The position numbers and the translations under genes were made by a program. This document shows, one piece after another, positions 24,335 to 34,609 of a stretch of DNA of 64,000 nucleotides. This DNA comes from Myrica gale (taxonomy: Eukaryota; Streptophyta; Magnoliopsida; Fagales; Myricaceae). The stretch is from NCBI GenBank assembly GCA_963930655.1, contig OZ005616.1, forward strand, positions 12,118,001 through 12,182,000. The letters run 5' to 3'. Every line of letters begins with the position of its first letter. Position 1 is the stretch's first letter. The notes under the pieces are model-generated. The model ran no database searches and had not been told where the DNA came from. It was given only the letters and a program-made list of their open reading frames with translations.

Positions 24335-25028
24335 AGTCATTTCTAATGGGGTAAGTCTGAAATGAATCTGATTCCAACCAAACCTCCTCTCTCTCTCTCT
24401 CTTCCTCGAAGGTCAAAACACAACGATGTCATTTAAGTCAAGCTTAACGGCAATTTGGTCATGGATGTAGTCATAGAGTTCTTCTCTCTCTCTGTTTTTC
24501 TTTTAGTAATAAAACCAAACTACCTTGCTTCACTTAGAAAAAGGGAAAAAAGAATAATAAAAAAAAGAACAACTAATATGGACGGTTCGGTGTTTCACTT
24601 TTCTCGGCAAGGGAAAGCATATAGTCAAACGGTGACCTGTTTGAATTTTTATGGTTATTTGATGTAAAGATATATAGCATACAACACTGGTCTGGTGTAC
24701 TATTAAGTTTGAGCTTTGAATCTCTCCACATATTGATAAAAATAAGAAAATAAAAATAATTTTTTAGGGCCACTTTCACCATAAAACCGGATTTACTTGA
24801 TTTGTGTAGCCTATGAGCTATATAACTATCTATGTACTCTATTTTGCAAAAGAATTTTTTAGTATTATATATATAGTATGTGTTTTCTTTTCTTTTTGTG
24901 ACATTATTGCAGTGGATTATAAATGTAGATATTTAATTCAAAACTATATAAGATTTTTGCCATATACCTCTATTTATATGTACCCACTCCAAATTTTATC
25001 AAGTGCAAGAAGCTCTCAACTCAACTCT

Positions 25029-25110
25029 AAGGGGTTGGCCTAGAGGTTAATGTTTAAGTTTTGATGGTATACTCCCTCTCAGAACTCAAATTCTAAATCT
25101 CAGGTGTGTT
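25029..25110 (+). repeat. Degenerate tRNA-derived SINE-like sequence
   Basis: GGGGTTGGCCTAGAGGTTAA at 25031-25050 is a good A-box with its usual leader. A poor B-box (ACTCAAATTCTAAATC) follows about 35 bp later. Order and spacing fit a tRNA-derived SINE, but the B-box is badly worn. Confidence 0.3.
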
Positions 25111-26399
25111 ACCAACCCTTTGGGTCTACTCTAGCGCCTATGTCTTAGTAATTGTCGAGTTTATGTGGAACGAGAAGAATGCACGTACCCTAAATTTAGT
25201 GAAGTACAAAGTGTTTACCAACCTAAAATTTTATCATCGTTACAATTCTTTCTCTATCTTCATTTTTTCACAAACTTTTTTTATTCCATTTTTTCATTTA
25301 TTTTTTCACTTTTTCACTAATTTTTTCATTCTCACGGTTCACCTTTTAACCGACTCTTAAAATTTTACTCCAAAACACAAACTTACCCGACCACTCGGTG
25401 ACTCGGTTAGAAAAGAAAAGTAAAAGAAAAAAGCTCTCGACTCCTTCCCGACCAATCAGCGCTCCATCCTCCTTAAACAAGCTTCTTTGCATAGCTTTTC
25501 CCGGAAGTAATTCACCCCCTCCCGCACCTCATCGCTCTCACATTCTGGCCTTCTTTGCTTCTCTTACCCACCTACTCAGACTCAACCTCAAAATAACCAC
25601 TCAGGTATCCTCTGCTCATGCGTCCAATAGGCGCCGCAAGATAGTTTAGAGGAGATTCTTATCTCTGGCTTCTCCCCCTTTCTAGTAAGTACTGTAAGGA
25701 AGGGAAAACCGACCGATCCTCTTGTGCTACGAGTTACTAGAGCAAGGGCCACCTACTGAGGAAGTCAGATTGGTATTCTCTATTGACTGCGGGTAGTCAA
25801 TGACAATATTGCTCTTTTCCATGCTGCGGCGGCAACCAAATTTCTTTCTTCCTGCAGTAGTTAGCGTTTAAAGCATCCATACTTTGAGATATTTCACAAG
25901 CGGCCATTCTGGCGGCAGCCTCTCTTGCACTGTTGCACAGTTAAGGCAACAAGAACACGTGCAGAGTAGACTAATTTATCGGTATATAATGTGAATGAAA
26001 TATGGTGAAAATTTTGGGTATTGAGGTTTGAGAAATATTATAAAGTAAATAAATGTTACGGGGTTGGTGAAAAAGTGAAGAGAGAATATTTTTAATAAAT
26101 ATTATAATAATAAAAAATCATGTGAAGAATTTTTTAATATTAAACTCAAATATTTGGGGCTCAAACATGTCAAATTGTCTGCTTCTGTAGTCGTTACTGT
26201 TTTCAGAGGTGAGGGTCCGAAATTCTCGGCGCTCTCTCTTTTCCGGATCAGGATCTAAAATTTTATGTAATTTGGGTAGAAATTCGATGGAATGTTAATC
26301 CTTCTTTTCCGTAGAACCTTTTCGACCTTCCATAGAAGATGACCTGCATGTACAGTTTGACTTCATGTGGGAAACATTCATGTCAAGAGTTTACGGTGG

Positions 26400-26590
26400 T
26401 GTTTGAGCATTAACATTTTGAGGTGTTAAAATTTTTGGAGTATTAGAGGTGATAAAAAAAAAGTAAAGAAATAGATGATTTAAATAAATTTTTTATATTT
26501 ATTTGTATTGAAAATGAATGATTTCAAAGAGGAGATAATTTTTTGTAGTTATTTTATTATAGCTAAAATTTTGGCACCCAAACACTTTAA
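26400..26590. repeat. Foldback (MITE-like) element
   Basis: The ends read GTGTTTGAGCATTAAC on the left and, inverted, GTGTTTGGGTGCCAAA on the right. The right half (GATGATTT..., TAGTTATTTTATTATAG..., AAAATTTTGG) resembles 34090-34155, so at least two copies of one family are in the window. Confidence 0.4.
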
Positions 26591-28886
26591 GAAGTTAAGT
26601 CTAGCTAGTAGAAATCTGGATGGTCGAGTGAAAATGAAAAATGAGTGAATTTTTGTCGTGGTTTTGAACTTAATTCATGTAGATACTGATTCAAGTCCGT
26701 CTAAATTCGATGCACGTGAATGAATGTCTAAATTTTTCTCGTTACTCAAAAAAAATCTTAGTAAAAATAAAATAAGGGAAGGAAGGGAAAAAACAAAAGA
26801 GGGAAGAGAGAGACATATAAATACCCAATTTTTAATATTCTTGTAGTAAGGGTGATATTAAGGATTGATTTTAGAGTAGTAATTTTGGATTTTTCGAACA
26901 CATTGCACCTTATTAAGCTTATAATTTGTATAACATAAAAGGTGGAAAGATAGTAGAATTGGTTTACATTAATACCATATCAAGGCTGTGTTTTCCATTT
27001 AATTTAGTTATTCGGTTACCCGCGTTTGGACGAGTACAGATAAATCCATGCATGCTTTCTCCGATACACTTTGATGTTTTTTGCTTATGGCCATACGTAC
27101 GGTAACCACAACATGTCAAGAAAAGTGTTTCACATGCAATAAAATTGAGGCCACTGTTTAAAATTCACTCCTTCCTTAACTTTCTGTCAATATTTATAAG
27201 GGCATGGCTGGCTATGTTTAAGGCTTGTTTCGATTTGCTTGTGTTTTTTCACGTTTGTAATTACAGTTGGGACTGCATGGTTAGTTCTATTAGGGCGTCG
27301 GTCCTTCGACTCCGTCGAAGGGCCTTTAGCGGTTGGTTTGTTACTTTCACAGGTTTTCCGTGCTTCTTAGGACCCTTGGGTCCTCTCGCTTTGGGCTTCG
27401 AGCCCGACTCATCCGAGGATCGTGTATCCTCTTTCCAAGCCACTTTATTGTTGGCCCCTCAATTCGCCGCTTGTAAAGCCCCTTGTGGATATTTTATTTG
27501 TTTTTCTAGCTTTTAATTTTTGTTTGTGTTTTTTTCTTCAATATATAAACATAGATGTTTAAAAAAAAAGACACATAATGTGTCACATCAGCTATTCTAC
27601 TAAAACATTTGACGAAAATATGATGGATGGATTGACTTTAGAAAGTGATCTAAATTTAGGCAATGATTTTTAGATTGCTTTTATTATTATTATTATTATT
27701 TAGAAAAATACACTTTGTATCCTTTAATTATCACTCATTTTACACTTTGACACATCAGTCCTCTAAGTTTATACTTTGAACCTCATAATTATTTTTGTGA
27801 TTGTTGAGATTGTGTCATTTTGTCTTTTTTTTTTTTTTTATGTATACCCTCACACGTTCAGTCATTAGGAATTTAGGACTACGATGCCAGCATACATATG
27901 ACGAAACATTTGTAATACATAAGCCAACTTTGCCCATAAGCTGTTTAGCGGCTGCCTAAGGCCCCAAAAAGGGAAGGTCCCAAAAAAATTATATTTTGAA
28001 AACTGTTCAATAGTAAGATATTCGATAAGATACAAATTAAATATGTAGTCTATTGGTTGATGTGGATATTTAATTAGCCCTTTATGTAAAAGAATGTGGT
28101 TTGTACTATGGTCTTGATTTAAGAGTTTTGCACCCAATATAGGAAGACCCCAAATTTACATTTTTTTTATAAGCCTAATTTGAAAATTGTTAAATATTAA
28201 AATAATTATTATACCAGTATACTCTTGATTTTGTTTAACTGGTTACTCGCCTTCAATATAGTCGAGCTTATTAATATGCTTGAGAAGCTTAAACAAATAA
28301 AGGAAAATGCATGTAGATAGCTAGGCCTCATGGTCCGCTTTTATCCTTTTTGATTAATAATTTAAAACTTCAGATATCTTGGTAATGATATATGATGTCA
28401 TGATGATAAGGATAGGATAGTATATATTTATCATCAACACTTAAAGTCAAATATCCATGAACATTTGTATGTTGAGATTGCAAGCCAAATATTACCAAGT
28501 AGTTTAATGCAATTAATAGTGTTAAAATTTTGAAGAGTATTTAATCATCCATTATTTTTAAACTCTAATTCATCTTTGGTCCACCTCTTTTAGATTTTAT
28601 GGCCCATATTTTCCTTTGTGAATAATAGCCTAATTAGTCTACGGTATGTAGTTGATTTTATCTTAGACTTGACGTACGTGGTGTGACACAACTTCGACTA
28701 TGTATGGTTTGGGGAGATATTGTTCCGATAAATTTAGGTGATATTTGGCCAGAAAAAATTTCAAATAATTTTGAGTTCGTATGGGAAAATTTGAGTTTCA
28801 CTCTTTGTGAAGGTTTGTAAAATTGGTGAAAATTTTGAAAAATGTTTGATTGTAAAATAATTTTTATTGGCGTTTATTAAAAATTA

Positions 28887-29129
28887 GGGAATTTAGCACT
28901 TTAGTCCTTAGGTTTTACCTACTTTTACGTTTTAGTCCTTAGGTTTGTTTTTTTTACAATTTAGTCCTTAAGTTTCTAATTTTTGACGAATTAGTCTTTC
29001 CGTCAGGGTTCCGTCATTTCCCCTGACGGAATGCCACGTCAACTGCTGACTCACTGTCTGACGTGGCGGGGCTTCAAAACGCACAGCATATGACAATTGC
29101 ATAAACGATATCGTTTTATGGGCTGCAGT
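28887..29129 (+). repeat. Left terminal inverted repeat of the Mutator-like element
   Basis: A 243 bp arm matched by 33587-33828 in inverted orientation. It contains repeated TTTAGTCCTTAGG words and the CCGTCA/TGACGG core. It should carry the promoter of the GRF gene, whose start codon lies at 29325. Confidence 0.93.
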
Positions 29130-29324
29130 GGTGTTTTTTGTGCTTCCACGAATTCATCTTCCCATTCTTTCGTTTAGAACCCTAAACTCCCAAACCCATA
29201 TCTCTGCAAATCTCGACGAAGCTTTGCTCTAGTTCCACCGTAGCTGAGGAAAGTGTTACCGACAACTTGGCTGCAGATCTCGACGACACCTAACGTTTGG
29301 TGCTCTGCAACTCCGACTTTGTCA

Positions 29325-29995
29325 ATGTCACGCAATTGTGAGAGCAGGTAAGTTTCTAAAATCCAAATCGGAGAGAAAATGAAAGGAGAATAAACTTACA
29401 ATGAGCCTTTTGGTTGTTTTCTTTGGTTTATGATCAGAAAGTTACAAGCTTGAGTTTAATATCTACTATGCACTGAGTTTGTTGTCTTAGTTAGATTCGA
29501 ACCTTTCCTGTTTGTAATTATAAATAATTCATGCAATGTAGCGGGATTTGCTCGTCTTCTGTCAAGATGGGCGGGAAAGATCTTGTAAAGCTTTGTGAGT
29601 GTGGATTAAGAGCACCGCTTAAAGCATCATGGAAAGATGCAAACCAGGGAAGGCGTTTCTTTGGGTGTGCATCATACGGCAAAACAGTATGTTTATTGCA
29701 ATACCGTAATTTAATATATGTCATTCCCTTATTGTAATTTAGAAAAAGAAACAAAACTCAGACATATAGTTGTGCATCATACTTGCAGAAAGCATGCGGA
29801 TTCTTCGAGTGGTTTGATCCGCGCACATGCCCCCGTGGTATGGAAGTAGGACAATATTTAACAAAGAAAAACAAGCTGCTAGAATGCGAGGTTGGGGTGT
29901 TGAAGCATACTGTGAGAAGCCTCAAATTTTGGTTGGGAGTTTCGTGGGCTGCAACTGTGATAATGGGAGCACTCTTGCTTAGGTCCTCGATCTGA
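29325..29995 (+). CDS. GRF-type zinc-finger, coiled-coil, membrane-anchored protein, 124 aa, inside the MULE
   Basis: Three exons, 29325-29347, 29542-29686 and 29789-29995, join in phase. Donors are GTAAGT and GTATGT; acceptors are TGTAG and TTGCAG; the stop is TGA. The N-terminus is short and Ser/Cys-rich. Next comes a GRF zinc finger (residues about 24-66): a C-x-C pair at 26/28, GRRFFGC with Cys50, then ACGFFEW with Cys59. A charged, probably helical stretch (about 79-102) and a C-terminal hydrophobic anchor (about 103-122) follow. GRF fingers bind single-stranded nucleic acid in some proteins; plants have many short GRF proteins with a C-terminal hydrophobic end whose role is unknown. I see no stop or frameshift, in contrast to the transposase beside it. 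It could help transposition or be a captured host gene. Without the short first exon, translation could start at 29531 or 29567. Confidence 0.78.
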
Positions 29996-30302
29996 TGTTC
30001 AAGTTGGCATTGATGTTTTGGGATGTATTGGTAGAGTAATGGAATGATGTAATTGCAGTGTAATAGGGACAATATTTTGTAATCTGCCAGTTGGTGCTGT
30101 TTTGTTGAACTCTCTTGTGAATGATCTTGTAATTAGTAACTGCCAGCATAGACACTTAGCAGTTGGCAGATTAGGTCTTTTATATCTGACAGATTATACA
30201 TTTTGTATTTTGCAGATTATGTAGTTTGTATAAATGTTATTTCGTTAGGTGAATTTTTGTGTTGGAGTTTTTATATAGGAAATATAATGACAGGTGTAAG
30301 TA

Positions 30303-30552
30303 AAAAATGTCATTGTTTGGTGCTGCAAAACACACTGTGCTGTAAAACAGCACGGTGCTGTAAAAAATGTTGTTGTTTTACAGCACCAATTGGTGCTGTA
30401 AAACACGTTGTGCTGTAAAACACGGTGCTGTAACATTTGCTGCTGTAATACAGATATGATCATCTAGTACAAATGGGACACACCAAATTGCTGTTGTAAT
30501 ATAGCAGAAAAAATGCATTTGTTTTACAGCACCAAACTTAGGTGCTGTAATA
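30303..30552. repeat. GGTGCTGTAAAACAC repeats with a perfect hairpin
   Basis: About eight copies of a GGTGCTGTAAAACA-like word lie in the spacer between the two convergent MULE genes, and at least two copies are inverted. At 30375-30404 one inverted and one direct copy meet head to head to give a 30 bp perfect palindrome centred on AATT. The position, 3' of both genes, would suit transcript termination or a structured shared 3' UTR. Confidence 0.75.
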
Positions 30553-30633
30553 AAATATATGTTGTACCAAAACACTTCCAGTTCTAGGAATCCATTAACT
30601 TCAAAAGCACAACAATTCATTACATACACTTGC

Positions 30634-30800
30634 TGACCTCCAAATACAGCAACTACAGACACGCAAAATGACCTCCAAATTACAGCAACTACAGACACTT
30701 CCATGACCTCCAATAACAGCAACTACAGACACTTCCATCAGTTTGTATGCAATAACAGGCGTACACAAAATTACAGCAATTCATACACTTCCGTAGCCTC
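30634..30800. repeat. 35 bp tandem repeat downstream of the transposase gene
   Basis: Three units begin TGACCTCCAAA at 30634, 30669 and 30704, each containing ACAGCAACTACAGACAC. They decay into partial copies up to about 30800. They lie just 3' of the last transposase exon (30860). Confidence 0.75.
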
Positions 30801-30859
30801 CAAAATTACAGCAAGTGTTACACCAAAATAACATCCAAAATACACGAAATTAATGGACA

Positions 30860-33222
30860 TCAACGTTGCTGAGACAATCCAGAACCCATTTCCTCTGGAT
30901 CTAGTGGCAGTGACTGTTGTGTTCCCTGCAAATACAAGAACATGTCATTTTTTTATGTTAGACTTGTCACACAAACACCAACTTTATTGAATGTTGAAAT
31001 AGAATTGATTTTACCAAGTCATTGACCCGTCCACCACCCTGACTGCCTGTGCTACCACTTTCCCTTTCAGCTCTTCTGCCCCTTCCTCTTCCCTTTCCTC
31101 TCCAGCTGACCCTCCTCTACTACCACTTGCTGATGTAGGATCCTACACACAGTAAATTGCAGAACAAGCATGGATGCATAACCTCCAATACAGTAAGTAT
31201 TTATAACCAACTCCATGAATCTTTTGTTTCTGCCTCAACTATTGCATAAGCAATTGGGAACATATCGTTGTTCCCGTCTGTGCCAATAGCACAAAGTAGT
31301 TGCCCTGGGAATTGCCCCTTCAGGTGACAACCGTCGACACATATAAGCGGTCTGCAAAACTTCAAACCCGTCTTGCAAGCCGCAAGACATATGTAAAGTC
31401 TCTTGAAATGATCTCCACTTTTGCAAAGCGACACAGTAGTACCCGGTTGCCACTTCTCCAATGCTGACCATATTGTTGCGTAAACTTGAATTGCTCAGAT
31501 TGATTTCCATACACTAATACACGTGCTAAATTTTTAGCCCTGTAACAACGGTGTATGGGCACATCGACATTCAAGTCTCTACGTATTTGAGCCTTCACTG
31601 CTTGAGCTGACATATTAGGTTGATCTCTAAACATTGGTAGATATTGCATCGCCAAAAACTTCACATTACACTTTCGGTTTTCATATTGGGCCCCACATGT
31701 GTGATCAGGAATCCAAGACTTGATTTGGATCCCATCAGAGTTCCTCATCTTCGAGGCGAAGATGTAGAACTCACAATCATCTTCTACGCATCGGGCTTGC
31801 ACTCTGACCTTGTCATTCTTCAAATAGATATAATCAAAATGTTTGTGGACCGAATACCTCAGCAAGGCCTTGCGTACGTGCTTAGTAGTAGGAAAAATAA
31901 GGCCCTGCTCAAGTGTCACCTCACCAGGCTCTTCTAGATTTGCTGTAAACTCTGGAAAATCACGTACGCGTATGCCATCATCACTATCGGATCCAACACC
32001 ACTTCGCAAATCTTCTCCATCCTCATATTCCGAATCAACACCACCTTCTGTCTCGCCTCCCGCGCCACTTGGAAAGGCCCCTAACCAATCCACGTTACTA
32101 GTGCCGTCAGCAGCAACTTCAACGTGCACCCTAATATCTTCGTAAGCATCGGGTTCGTTGTCACGCAACCCAGAGAAGTCACTCAAGTCTGTACCATAAT
32201 CAGATCCATCATCCCCTTCCCTAGACCGATCTTCTCTATCATCCCCACCAACTCCCTCACCAATATCATCCCCAGCAATTTGCTCACCACCGACTCCCTC
32301 ACCCATTTCCTCACCACCGACTCCCTCACCAATTACATCCCCAGCAATTTCCTCACCACCGACTCCCTCACCCATTTCCTCACCACCGACTCCTTCACCA
32401 ATAACATCCCTAGCCAAAACGGCCTCGTCGATAGCATGCTCTACATAAATATTCAGGACCGATCTCTTCTCAACTCGAGATGTATTTATCAACTCAATAA
32501 CATCATCATCACGTTTAAATTTCCTCACCGAAACCCATTTTTCATCATCGAAGGTGTACCACAGGTCACCTGTCTGTACATATCCAAGACTTTTCACAGC
32601 ATGACCAATCTCTTCCACTGATATATAATCAACATCCAATCGGCCCACCTTATCAACCATCCCTCCAGAATAAATCTGGTTTCCAGCTCCAAAAAATACT
32701 CCACCATGGTGTATGACAATGTTAAGTCGATCTGCAAAACACGTGAACTGCATGAAATGCATGCTATAACAATTTCCATCAGTTTGGCCACTACGTAACA
32801 TATGCAAAATTGAGGGCATTTGACAACTTGGTCCTTCGGTTTTGATGCATAATGGAACCACTGCCTTAGTCAAAGGCCATGTGCGGTCACACAAAGTAGT
32901 AGTACTAAAAGCAAGCAAAGGGAAAAGCAATCGCATTGATGATGCTGACAACTAAAGGATCGAAATGTAACAAGTTATAGGTGCAGAAAAATCAAAGCAA
33001 ACAGAAGACAAAAGCTATTCTTTTCTCTATAACGACAAAGATTGGCACAAACATACGTACAGAATCTATAAAGTCTCTAAACACAACAAAACAAGTGACT
33101 TTTTGAACAAAAACATTATTTTATACCACAACAGATAAAGACAACTTTGGTACAAACCCAGACATTACGCATTGTCACTGCCAAGACCCACAGATAAAGA
33201 GAAGTCATATACCTCCAGCCAT
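30860..33222 (-). pseudogene. MuDR-type transposase gene, frameshifted and internally deleted
   Basis: Predicted exon 1 is 33222-33213 (ATG GCT GGA G) before a GTATAT donor. Exon 2 starts at 32731 after TTTTGCAG and keeps frame. Its product begins with a PB1-like domain (DRLNIVIHHGG...), has an acidic Gly/Glu repeat (32415-32250), then the MuDR N-terminal zinc-ligand domain (ARCVEDDCEFYIFASK ... HTCGAQYENRKCNVKFLA). Near 31480 the frame shifts. The catalytic domain then begins (31461-31201: PLICVDGCHLKG, with the first Asp; GTDGNNDMFPIAYA) but stops after KDSWSWL. The rest of the catalytic core and the SWIM finger are absent. A Gly/Arg-rich tail with a further frame change (31138-31013) and a last exon (30925-30860) are left. 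Function is lost. Confidence 0.85.
32250..32415 (-). repeat. Coding minisatellite in the transposase (EGVGGEE repeats)
   Basis: A 69 bp unit occurs about 2.4 times in frame. It encodes a 23-residue acidic repeat with EGVGGEE motifs, placed between the PB1-like domain and the DNA-binding domain. The unit length is a multiple of three, so copy-number changes keep the frame. Confidence 0.8.
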
Positions 33223-33586
33223 CGTCACTCTCCACGAACCACTTCGAAACCCTCTTCGCCGTCGAGTTCTTCTTCTTCACCAAATTTCTGGCTTGGCTTT
33301 GACCTATTCTCCAAATCAGCAACTACCGACCTTACCCACAAACTTAAGACTTCGAATGGCAGAATATTCAAAAGACCTAGGGCTCGCTTAGAGTAGAAAA
33401 TATCTTGCTTTGTGGGTGGGAGTGAGGGGAACGAAACACTTAGTCGAAAATCTCAAAACCAACTAAGCCAAAGGGATATAAGGGGGCGACGTCGTTTTCT
33501 GTAAGGGGAAGAACCACTTAAACACAGCTGAGCGATGGTTTTTTATTTCTTCAAACGGCATGTCGTGCGGTAGGTGTTTCCTAAGG

Positions 33587-33828
33587 ACTGCAGCCCATAA
33601 AACGATACCGTTTATGCAATTGTCATATGCTGTGCGTTTTGAAGCCCCGCCACGTTAGACAGTGAGTCAGCAGTTGACGTGACATTCCGTCAGGGGAAAT
33701 GACGGAACCCTGACGGAAAGACTAATTCGTCAAAAATTAGAAACTTAAGGACTAAATTGTAAAAAAACAAACCTAAGGACTAAAACGTAAAAGTAGGTAA
33801 AACCTAAGGACTAAAGTGCTAAATTCCC
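33587..33828 (-). repeat. Right terminal inverted repeat of the Mutator-like element
   Basis: A 242 bp arm, the inverted partner of 28887-29129, with one T fewer in an internal run. It ends at the 9 bp target duplication TAAAAATTA (33829-33837). It should carry the transposase promoter. Confidence 0.93.
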
Positions 33829-33984
33829 TAAAAATTAACGAGAGAAGATTTGATTGATTCTTTTAATGAAAAAGTAAGAGAGTTTATTGAAAAGTAAGGA
33901 GAGAGAATCTATGTAGTTTTTTATTTAAAACAAAAAAATATTGAAATTGAGAAGCTGTTGGAATTTCTATAAAATTTTGAGATT

Positions 33985-34165
33985 TGGCTTTAAAAATTTT
34001 GAAAACATTTAATAATGTTAAAATTTTGGGTACAATAATTGGTGAAAAAAAGAATAGAGAGTTGTTTTGAATGAATTTATTACAGTAGAAATGGATGATT
34101 TGATAAGAAGAGAGATTACTTTATAATTATTTTATTAGATAAAATTTTGGAGAAACCTTTAATAG
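33985..34165. repeat. Foldback (MITE-like) half-element flanking the MULE
   Basis: The ATGGATGATTTGATAAGAAG... to AAAATTTTGGAGAAACC stretch is related to 26400-26590. Together with 28738-28877 it probably formed the target into which the Mutator-like element inserted. Confidence 0.3.
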
Positions 34166-34382
34166 GTGGGGGAGTCATATGCTGACGGGAAGCTAGGTAC
34201 CATATATGCTCATGGTTGTAGCGCATGTTTCTTGTAGTGTTGCTACAAATGACATGTAGTTCTCTGTTTTGCCTTAGTGTAATTGATGTGGATATTGGAT
34301 CATATATTTAATGTATAATCTTTCATGCTGCATGACCCTACAATGAATGTACTTGTTGTGTCTATATTCTATCCAAGTTGAA

Positions 34383-34609
34383 GGGATAAATACAATTTGC
34401 ACCATTCGTTAAAATTTTCCGTCAATTTGGAGGGAAATTTATTTGTTTGGTCTAAAAAATTACAATTTTACACCTCATAAAATGGTCAATACTAAAAAAA
34501 CATGGGGATAAAATTGTAATTTCTCACGTCAAAAAATCATTTTCCGTCCAAATTGATCGAAAATTTTAAGGAAGGGTGCAAAGTGTACATATTTAACCCA
34601 AAATTGAAT
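34383..34609. repeat. Foldback element of about 227 bp
   Basis: The left arm (GATAAATACAATTTGCACC..., TTAAAATTTTCCGTCAATTTGGA) recurs inverted on the right (TCCAAATTGATCGAAAATTTTAAGG..., GGTGCAAAGTGTACAT). There is no coding capacity. It is probably a MITE. Confidence 0.6.

Larger units (their letters stand above)
24451..28877. other. AT-rich intergenic region without a recognised gene
   Basis: 4.4 kb lie between the membrane-protein gene and the Mutator-like element. Items seen: a SINE-like piece (25029-25110); a GC-richer block 25430-25950 with a clean plant donor (GTAAGT) at about 25685 that could be an orphan first exon; a foldback element around 26400-26590; a TTA microsatellite at 27679-27700. 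A 123-codon open frame at 27145-27516 resembles nothing I know. The end of the region, from about 28738, looks like half of a small foldback element split by the Mutator insertion. Confidence 0.4.
28887..33828. mobile_element. Complete Mutator-like element (MULE), 4942 bp, two convergent genes
   Basis: Terminal inverted repeats span 28887-29129 and 33587-33828. They start GGGAATTTAGCACTTTAG and differ by about three substitutions and one base in a T-run. The 9 bp TAAAAATTA occurs on both sides (28878-28886, 33829-33837), the target duplication size expected for Mutator elements. Inside are a plus-strand GRF zinc-finger gene starting about 200 bp from the left repeat and a minus-strand MuDR-type transposase gene starting about 365 bp from the right repeat. 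They run towards each other. This layout parallels maize MuDR, whose two genes start from its terminal repeats. Near-identical repeats mean recent movement, yet the transposase is broken, so it was mobilised in trans or broke after insertion. Confidence 0.93.

Noticed and set aside
27145..27516. A 123-codon open frame on plus in intergenic DNA
   Set aside because: No recognisable domain, no splice partners and no similarity to known families; the opposite strand is open as well. It is likely chance in a GC-richer patch.
30303..30800. CRISPR-like array
   Set aside because: Units are unevenly spaced, occur in both orientations and have no unique spacers; this is a plant nuclear transposon.
32124..32621. 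A 165-codon plus-strand frame
   Set aside because: It is the reverse strand of the acidic repeat in the transposase; the repeat keeps both strands open.
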